Assembly (NCBI GenBank): GCA_002389465.1
Contig: DGOT01000015.1
Coordinates: 1 to 11,161 of the forward strand
DNA length: 11,161 nt
Source of the DNA: Bacteroidales bacterium UBA4459
Lineage (GTDB): Bacteria; Bacteroidota; Bacteroidia; Bacteroidales; F082
Direction of reading: 5' to 3'
The notes beneath the pieces were generated by a model. That model saw only the letters and a program-made list of their open reading frames with translations, did no database searches and was not told the DNA's origin. A program made the position numbers and the translations under genes. This document shows, piece by piece, positions 7,213 through 11,161 of this stretch; within the stretch, counting starts at the first letter, position 1; the number at the start of each line of letters is the position of its first letter.

Positions 7213-7900
7213 ATTTGTATCGTTTCTCACCGGCATTGATAGAAACATTCAAATCATTCGCGAAGGGAACCAGCGGACATGACCAGCGGGAAGAGTATGC
7301 GCAATAAGGATTATATGCTTCGTTGAAATCAAGTAGAATGGAATCGCTTTCAGGAATATCGATATCCATGTACCTGCCTCCTCCGTACGTGTAAATGCCA
7401 TTTGTATTGTCCATAAAAGGAAGAAACAAAGTGTAATCGTAATCAGTGCTGTTCTTAAAGTCCATGTTCTGATATACGGTCAACTTACAAAGTGTATCAT
7501 GGATTATAAAATGAACAGAACCGTAAATGCGGTAATTTGGTGTCCGCTCTGTGTTTGTCGGAAACGGAAAAACAGCCGTACTTGTATCGATAAAAAAATC
7601 TACCACAACCCTGTAATTCAGATCAGGTTCAAAATATTGCAACCCTTTATCCTTAAAATGTTTTTGTTCTTCCTTGTTGAATCTGGATATGATGCTGTCG
7701 ATAATTTCGGAGTCTTTTTTCTGGCGCTCATTAAGGATACTGGTAACATATGTTTCGGTTTCTTCTGGGCTGTTCACCTGCCTGTCCAAAATCGGGATAT
7801 TGTCGTTATCCATAAATAAAAACAAGATAATCAGGCTGACCACAAGGATGATAATAGCGAGGTAAAAGAGGTTTATATTCCGGTATGATTTCTTCCTCAT
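7211..7900 (-). CDS. membrane-anchored DUF1684 family protein
   Basis: This 229-residue protein has a basic start (MRKKSYR), one hydrophobic helix at about residues 10-30 and no clear cleavage site. It is probably a signal-anchored protein with its bulk in the periplasm. The C-terminal part carries the DUF1684 signature: LDFNEAYNPYCAYSSRWSCPLVP, then NDLNVSINAGEKRY. Before it, YGSVHFIIHDTLCKLTVYQ and FLPFMDNTNGIYTYGGGRYMDIDIP match the usual beta-rich body of the family. No enzymatic function is established for DUF1684 to my knowledge. It lies 106 nt downstream of the DUF1858 gene on the same strand, so the two could share a transcript. The gap has a weak candidate promoter on the minus strand (TTGACG, 17 nt, TATTCT). 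Confidence 0.85.
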   Translation of the reverse strand: MRKKSYRNINLFYLAIIILVVSLIILFLFMDNDNIPILDRQVNSPEETETYVTSILNERQKKDSEIIDSIISRFNKEEQKHFKDKGLQYFEPDLNYRVVVDFFIDTSTAVFPFPTNTERTPNYRIYGSVHFIIHDTLCKLTVYQNMDFKNSTDYDYTLFLPFMDNTNGIYTYGGGRYMDIDIPESDSILLDFNEAYNPYCAYSSRWSCPLVPFANDLNVSINAGEKRYK

Positions 7901-8006
7901 ACTTATGTTTTAAGTAGTTAAGAATATTTTTTATTAGAATACTTGTTGATTTTCTTCACGTCAATCTTTGGTCTTTCGTTTTGCCGTTATCCTGTTCTCT
8001 GCTTGC

Positions 8007-8201
8007 CTAATTATTCAGTTCTTTAACAAACCCTTCCACCTCCTGATCGCTGAACCCTTTCTCCTTGGCTGCTTCTTCTAAAGTGCCCCATATAGGTTCT
8101 CCGCAAATAATACACCGAATACCTTTTAACATTAAATATCGAACGGAAAAAGGATGATCTTTCACTAATTTTTCAATTAAAATATCTTTGTCTATGCTCA
8201 T
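8007..8201 (-). CDS. DUF1858 domain protein (hybrid-cluster-protein-associated redox disulfide type)
   Basis: This small soluble 64-residue protein is a single DUF1858 domain. The pattern is typical: a short N-terminal helix (DKDILIEKLVKDHP), an aliphatic/aromatic stretch (VRYLMLKGIRC), a CxxC pair (Cys30 and Cys33 in CIICG), then a helix with GTLEEAAKEKGFSDQEVEGFVKEL. Related domains are named for co-occurrence with the hybrid cluster protein (prismane), which acts in nitric oxide and hydroxylamine stress. The CxxC is thought to act as a redox disulfide or metal site. It is transcribed divergently from a Crp/Fnr regulator 204 bp away, which suggests control by that regulator (inference). No hcp gene is visible in the window. 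Confidence 0.85.
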   Translation of the reverse strand: MSIDKDILIEKLVKDHPFSVRYLMLKGIRCIICGEPIWGTLEEAAKEKGFSDQEVEGFVKELNN

Positions 8202-8250
8202 CTTCCTTTATTTTATTTGAAAGTCGAAAGTACGCAACAATTACTTATAA

Positions 8251-8258
8251 CAAAAGTA
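8251..8258 (-). promoter_or_regulatory. candidate -7 element for the DUF1858 gene
   Basis: Read on the minus strand this is TACTTTTG, a match to TAnnTTTG, about 50 nt before the DUF1858 start. No good -33 TTG lies at the right distance. An alternative uses this TTTTG as the -33 box, with TACTTTCG (8225-8232) as a one-mismatch -7 box 18 nt further on. Confidence 0.35.
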
Positions 8259-8355
8259 ATAAGGCTTAATAGTACCCTAAGAAGAGAATTAATACAGTTC
8301 AGGGCGCCCTTTGTGGCATTTTGCGTTGATGCTTATATCATGATAAAACAGCGAA

Positions 8356-8375
8356 TAATTGACAAATGTCAATTA
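8356..8375 (+). promoter_or_regulatory. perfect 20-bp palindrome, candidate Crp/Fnr-family operator
   Basis: The arms TAATTGACA and TGTCAATTA pair perfectly around a central AA. The core reads TTGAC-N4-GTCAA, the size and half-site spacing of Fnr/Crp-family sites (FNR: TTGAT-N4-ATCAA). It covers the -33 box of the regulator's promoter, where a bound protein would block RNA polymerase. It therefore looks like an autorepression site (inference). Confidence 0.65.
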
Positions 8376-8389
8376 AATACGTATCTTTG
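8359..8389 (+). promoter_or_regulatory. promoter of the Crp/Fnr regulator gene
   Basis: TTG(ACA) at 8359 and TATCTTTG at 8382-8389 are separated by 20 nt and fit the Bacteroidota consensus well. Transcription would start near 8396, about 10 nt before the ATG at 8406. This supports 8406 over any upstream start. Confidence 0.75.
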
Positions 8390-8405
8390 TTATAAACAGG
8401 CCTTC

Positions 8406-8972
8406 ATGATACACGAGAATTTTATCGAATTACTTAAAACGCTTGCCCCTTTCACTGAAAAGGAACTTAAGGACGTTGACGGGTATTTTGAAATAGAAGA
8501 AATAATAAAAAATAAATACATTCTAAAAGCTGGCCATGACACAGGAAAGATCGGATTTGTAGTAAGTGGTATTTTACGTACCTATTATGTTGTTGGCGAA
8601 AGAGAAATAACAACCGATTTCTTAATGCCCGGATCCATAGCTGCCGGGATGTTGAGCTTCCTGTCAGATGAACCGCAGAACGCATATATTGTTGCTTTGG
8701 AAGATGCCTTGTTGACTACCATTACAAAAAAGAACCTATCTGAACTATATCATGAAAACTGGAAATGGCAGCAGGTAGGCCGCCTGCTGATGGAATTTAA
8801 TTATATACGCATTAAGGACCGGTCTATTTGTCTGCAAACGTTAACAGCGCGCGGACGTTACGAGCATTTGCTGAAAAGAAGTCCCGGAATTATTGATCGT
8901 GTACATTTACAATATATAGCCTCTTACCTTGGAATGAAACCCGAAACCTTCAGCCGTATCAGAAATAAATGA
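8406..8972 (+). CDS. Crp/Fnr family transcriptional regulator
   Basis: This DNA-binding regulator has 188 residues from ATG 8406. An N-terminal helix (ENFIELLKTLAPFTEKELKDV) leads into a cyclic-nucleotide-binding-type beta roll of about residues 28-108 (YILKAGHDTGKIGFVVSGILRTYY, TTDFLMPGSIAAGMLSFLSDEP). A long helix follows, then a C-terminal winged helix-turn-helix with recognition region LQYIASYLGMKPETFSRIR (168-186). The frame stays open upstream to 8217, but those 63 codons do not resemble the family and contain the promoter. There is no N-terminal cysteine cluster, so it is not an FNR-type iron-sulfur sensor; the only cysteine is at residue 142. It is divergent from the DUF1858 gene, and its promoter carries a perfect palindrome. 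It ends 4 bp from the convergent DUF4301 gene. Family certain, signal unknown. Confidence 0.9.
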   Translation: MIHENFIELLKTLAPFTEKELKDVDGYFEIEEIIKNKYILKAGHDTGKIGFVVSGILRTYYVVGEREITTDFLMPGSIAAGMLSFLSDEPQNAYIVALEDALLTTITKKNLSELYHENWKWQQVGRLLMEFNYIRIKDRSICLQTLTARGRYEHLLKRSPGIIDRVHLQYIASYLGMKPETFSRIRNK

Positions 8973-8976
8973 GGCT

Positions 8977-10530
8977 TTACGCGGGCTGATGTTCTTTTCT
9001 CAATAAATCATTGATAGCTTTTACAGGGTTGAACGTAATAAGGGGCGTTTCTACAAAGACAGTGATCCAATCGGACATGGCTCCATTCCATAATCCCGGT
9101 AATTCCTGGGCTTTCACATCTTTTCCGTTTTGCGACTTTAAGGAAATAAATCCTGTTTGTGGATCTATGTAGTTCTTCAAGTTGAATTTTTCTCCTTTAT
9201 AATTTTTAATGCCACAAACTAGATCTACAGGATTAAAGTGAGTGGCTTCGTTGATAATCTTAATCTGTTCGGGGTTATCAAGGTCCATCTGCGATGACTC
9301 AACGATCTGCAACGAAAGGGTATCATGCTCATCTTGTACCCAGTAAGGGCCACCGCCGGGCTCTCCCTCATTTTTCACCATACCGCAAACACGCATTGGC
9401 CGGTTCAACTTGTTGTACAGAAAATCGATTTTATCCATCTTCTCGTAGCCTCTGTACGCCTCCGGGAAAAATATCTGCAACTCTTTTTCAGCAAACTCTC
9501 TAATCTCTTCAACCTCCATATCTGTCAGGTTGCCGTTTTCCAGCAAATCAAGGTAGTCAAATGTATTTTCCTGTAACCGGAAGAGTAATCCCCCTATGAC
9601 TTTCTTATACACATAAGTGGTTTCTTTTAAGCGATCAGGTACTACATTGTCGATATTTTTAATAAATATGATTTCGGCATCCATTTCGTTCAGATTTTCA
9701 ATCAGGGCTCCATGGCCTCCCGGGCGGAACAGTAAAGTTCCGTCTTCATTTCTGAATGGCTCATTGTCTTTATCCACAGCGATCATATCAGTGGACGGTT
9801 TCTGCTGCGAGTATTCCACGCTAAAAGTAATATTGTAATTCTTTTCATACTTCCCTTTTCTTTCAGCAATAGCCTGCTCAAATTTGTGCCGATGTTCATG
9901 AGAAACCGTTAGGTGGATGTGCGCTGTGCGGTTCTTATCGGTGGCATAATGGACGCCTTCCACCAGGTGTTCTTCCACAGCCATGCGCGGACCGTCATCA
10001 TAGTGGTGAAACAGGAGAAGTCCTTTAGGAAGTCGCGCATATCCCAGTCCTTTTTCTGTCAGGAAATATTCAAGAATGGTCTTGAACTCCTTTTGTTCGG
10101 TCAATTTTTCCAGTGAGAAACCGTCTTTTGCTAAAGCATTTTTCAGGTCGTTGTAGAAGGCAAAATGATGCAGGTTTGAAAAAAAATGATAGGGAGAATT
10201 AAACGATTTGTCCGCTTCGTACTGTTCTATTTCAGCATCGGTACCCTGAAACGATTCCATAAATTCAAACAAAACCTTGAACATACGGCTCGCCGCACCG
10301 GAAGCGGGAACGAATTTCAAAATATCGTAATCAGTGTAATGATTATCGAACCATACGGCCAGGCTGGCTACCTCCTGTTCGTTATACTGGTGTATCCCAT
10401 TTCCTTTACTAGCAGGGGCCACGAGTTTTATGTAGGGGAAACCATTTCTAAAGTTCGTTATTTGTTTTTCAAAATCTTCAACTGTAATATGCCTGACTTT
10501 AATTTGTTTACTGTCGTTTTGATGAAGCAT
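8977..10530 (-). CDS. DUF4301 family protein, nucleotidyltransferase-like
   Basis: This large soluble protein of 517 residues has no signal peptide or membrane segment. The N-terminal region has KFVPASGAASRMFKVL (about 72-87), the hallmark of DUF4301. The centre has TAHIHLTVSHEHRHKFE (202-218), then LLFRPGGHGALIENLNEMD (266-284) and FIKNIDNVVPDR (289-300). A glycine-rich PASGAASRMFK near the start plus GGHGAL and NIDN later resemble UDP-sugar pyrophosphorylases, so a sugar- or nucleotide-activating role is possible. This is my inference from motifs. Function is unassigned to my knowledge. It starts at ATG 10528-10530; a candidate minus-strand -7 box lies at 10555-10562. Its stop is 4 bp from the regulator's stop, with no terminator between. 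Confidence 0.88.
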   Translation of the reverse strand: MLHQNDSKQIKVRHITVEDFEKQITNFRNGFPYIKLVAPASKGNGIHQYNEQEVASLAVWFDNHYTDYDILKFVPASGAASRMFKVLFEFMESFQGTDAEIEQYEADKSFNSPYHFFSNLHHFAFYNDLKNALAKDGFSLEKLTEQKEFKTILEYFLTEKGLGYARLPKGLLLFHHYDDGPRMAVEEHLVEGVHYATDKNRTAHIHLTVSHEHRHKFEQAIAERKGKYEKNYNITFSVEYSQQKPSTDMIAVDKDNEPFRNEDGTLLFRPGGHGALIENLNEMDAEIIFIKNIDNVVPDRLKETTYVYKKVIGGLLFRLQENTFDYLDLLENGNLTDMEVEEIREFAEKELQIFFPEAYRGYEKMDKIDFLYNKLNRPMRVCGMVKNEGEPGGGPYWVQDEHDTLSLQIVESSQMDLDNPEQIKIINEATHFNPVDLVCGIKNYKGEKFNLKNYIDPQTGFISLKSQNGKDVKAQELPGLWNGAMSDWITVFVETPLITFNPVKAINDLLRKEHQPA

Positions 10531-10554
10531 AGTTTACTCTTTTAATTCTTAGGG

Positions 10555-10562
10555 CAAAATTA
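10555..10562 (-). promoter_or_regulatory. candidate -7 element for the DUF4301 gene
   Basis: Read on the minus strand this is TAATTTTG, a full match to TAnnTTTG, 24 nt before the DUF4301 start. No obvious TTG lies at the -33 distance, where there is instead a 5-bp inverted repeat (TCGAT/ATCGA, 10571-10588). Confidence 0.45.
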
Positions 10563-10686
10563 TATTATAAATTCGATGATTGATAATCGATGTGCTATTT
10601 AATTTTACCAACTCATAAGAAGTAGGACAACAGGGAATTAAAAGCAACTATAAAGGACTGTAGTTTTAAGACAAAGAAGATGTAAA

Positions 10687-10718
10687 TTTGCTTTGAGGTG
10701 TTGGATTTTGTATCTTTG
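10687..10718 (+). promoter_or_regulatory. Bacteroidota-type promoter of the right-end leader
   Basis: TTTG at 10687-10690 and TATCTTTG at 10711-10718 are separated by 20 nt, a strong consensus match. A second TTTG at 10692-10695 is too close to the -7 box. Transcription would start near 10725 and run rightward into a long region without a confident gene. Confidence 0.75.
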
Positions 10719-10789
10719 CCGACTTATTAACGTATTATCAACACATAAAGGGTTGGATATATTATGAGATAATTGAAAAGCAGGCAAGC

Positions 10790-10826
10790 TAACTATTCAT
10801 AAAACAAGCAATTTTTAGAATAGTTA
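10790..10826 (+). repeat. inverted repeat forming a 14-bp hairpin in the leader
   Basis: The outer arms TAACTATTC (10790-10798) and GAATAGTTA (10818-10826) are perfectly complementary. The inner arms TAAAA (10800-10804) and TTTTA (10813-10817) continue the stem after a bulged A, closing on CAAGCAAT. It lies about 65-100 nt after the predicted transcription start. Confidence 0.6.
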
Positions 10827-10851
10827 TCTGAAGAACAAACAAAACAAACAA

Positions 10852-11037
10852 ATGAGTACCAATTATTCCCTGATCGGGGACATAATAAGTATATCCTTTT
10901 ACGGATACTTAAAGAGTGAATTTCTTACTCAAAGTTTCATAAAGTTTCGGCTGTTCGATAGTTTGTTTCCGAAGACTAACTGTTTTCTGTTCAATGAATT
11001 GTCACATATGATATTTCTCCCTTCTCTTAGTGATTGA
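10852..11037 (+). CDS. doubtful 61-residue small ORF in the leader
   Basis: The ATG follows GAACAAACAAAACAAACAA, the kind of A-rich stretch that favours initiation in Bacteroidota. That is the main reason to list it. The product (MSTNYSLIGDIISISFYGYL onward) has no signal peptide, no convincing membrane helix and no family I recognise, and is rich in Phe, Leu and Ser. Predicted hairpins run through its first codons. It may be a leader peptide or chance. Confidence 0.25.
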   Translation: MSTNYSLIGDIISISFYGYLKSEFLTQSFIKFRLFDSLFPKTNCFLFNELSHMIFLPSLSD

Positions 11038-11151
11038 ATAAGACAGTGATAAATAAAGCTGATTGCATTCAAACATCTGATGTGTAATTTAAAGAAAATG
11101 AACGAAATACAAACATGTAATATAAATAATAATCGAAAAACAAACACGCAC

Positions 11152-11161
11152 ATGAAAAATC
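11152..11161 (+). CDS. first codons of a gene continuing beyond the window
   Basis: ATG AAA AAT follows an A/C-rich stretch (AATCGAAAAACAAACACGCAC) like those ahead of other Bacteroidota starts, and Met-Lys-Asn is a common signal-peptide beginning. Only three full codons are visible, so the product is unknown. Confidence 0.35.

Larger units (their letters stand above)
10725..11151 (+). promoter_or_regulatory. long, structured leader with no confident gene
   Basis: About 430 nt separate the promoter from the next likely start at 11152. Several hairpins can be drawn by hand. At 10790-10826, TAACTATTC pairs with GAATAGTTA and TAAAA with TTTTA, giving 14 bp with one bulged A and a loop of 8. At 10867-10880, TCCC pairs with GGGA. 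At 10886-10911, TAAGTA pairs with TACTTA and TCC with GGA, with a two-base bulge. At 10945-10974, TTTCGG pairs with CCGAAG. None is followed by a U-run, so these are not evident terminators. I recognise no known riboswitch. The region could be a cis-regulatory leader, a small RNA or a leader peptide. Confidence 0.4.

Noticed and set aside
7161..7213. A Bacteroidales-1-type small RNA downstream of rplT.
   Set aside because: I recall that motif as often lying downstream of L20 genes, but here only about 50 nt with a plain terminator separate rplT from the next gene, and no internal promoter is visible.
8217..8405. 63-codon in-frame extension upstream of the Crp/Fnr regulator, including an ATG at 8340.
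   Set aside because: It does not resemble the family, and the regulator's own promoter (8359-8389) and the palindrome lie inside it, so the ATG at 8406 fits better. The open frame is probably chance.
10571..10588. TCGAT/ATCGA inverted repeat upstream of DUF4301 as an operator.
   Set aside because: Arms are only 5 bp with an 8-bp spacer in an A+T-rich region; too weak to claim.
10929..11153. 74-codon minus-strand frame at the right end.
   Set aside because: Low-complexity Phe/Leu/Ile-rich translation of the A+T-rich leader, with no promoter or initiation context; taken as a shadow.

Overview
The window looks like the chromosome of a Bacteroidota bacterium, probably in or near Bacteroidales/Marinilabiliales. 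The reasons are moderate A+T content, several promoters of the Bacteroidota form TTG-N(about 19-20)-TAnnTTTG, start codons preceded by A-rich stretches rather than Shine-Dalgarno sequences, and families common in that phylum (DUF4301, a cyclic-nucleotide-type Crp/Fnr regulator, small barrel proteins ending in an aromatic residue). No insertion sequence, phage, CRISPR, rRNA or tRNA signature was seen.

Layout. 1-463: the last 152 residues of Lon protease, with the catalytic Ser/Lys pair. 596-1530: an outer-membrane beta-barrel protein whose signal peptide lies in a different frame from its barrel. 1632-2078: an unrecognised four-helix membrane protein behind a good promoter. 2177-3832: an oligopeptide-type ABC substrate-binding lipoprotein with no permease beside it. 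3976-7160: the translation operon thrS-infC-rpmI-rplT, closed by a strong terminator at 7183-7212. infC appears to start at AUA behind a perfect AGGAGG, which would suit autocontrol by IF3. The rpmI-rplT gap can fold into a two-stem structure.

7211-8201, minus strand: a DUF1684 membrane-anchored protein and, upstream of it, a 64-residue DUF1858 CxxC protein of the hybrid-cluster-protein-associated type. Divergent from these, 8406-8972 encodes a Crp/Fnr regulator. Its promoter is overlapped by a perfect 9+2+9 palindrome with core TTGACA-AA-TGTCAA. DUF1858, regulator and palindrome together suggest a small redox or nitrosative-stress response module (inference). 8977-10530, minus strand: DUF4301, ending 4 bp from the regulator's stop.

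10531-11161 holds no confident gene. It contains a strong plus-strand promoter (10687-10718) and then about 430 nt able to form several hairpins, with a doubtful 61-codon ORF inside. A new gene seems to start at 11152. This looks like a long structured leader of a gene beyond the window.

The genes most worth follow-up are infC (AUA start), the split barrel gene, the Crp/Fnr-DUF1858 pair with its palindrome, and the right-end leader.
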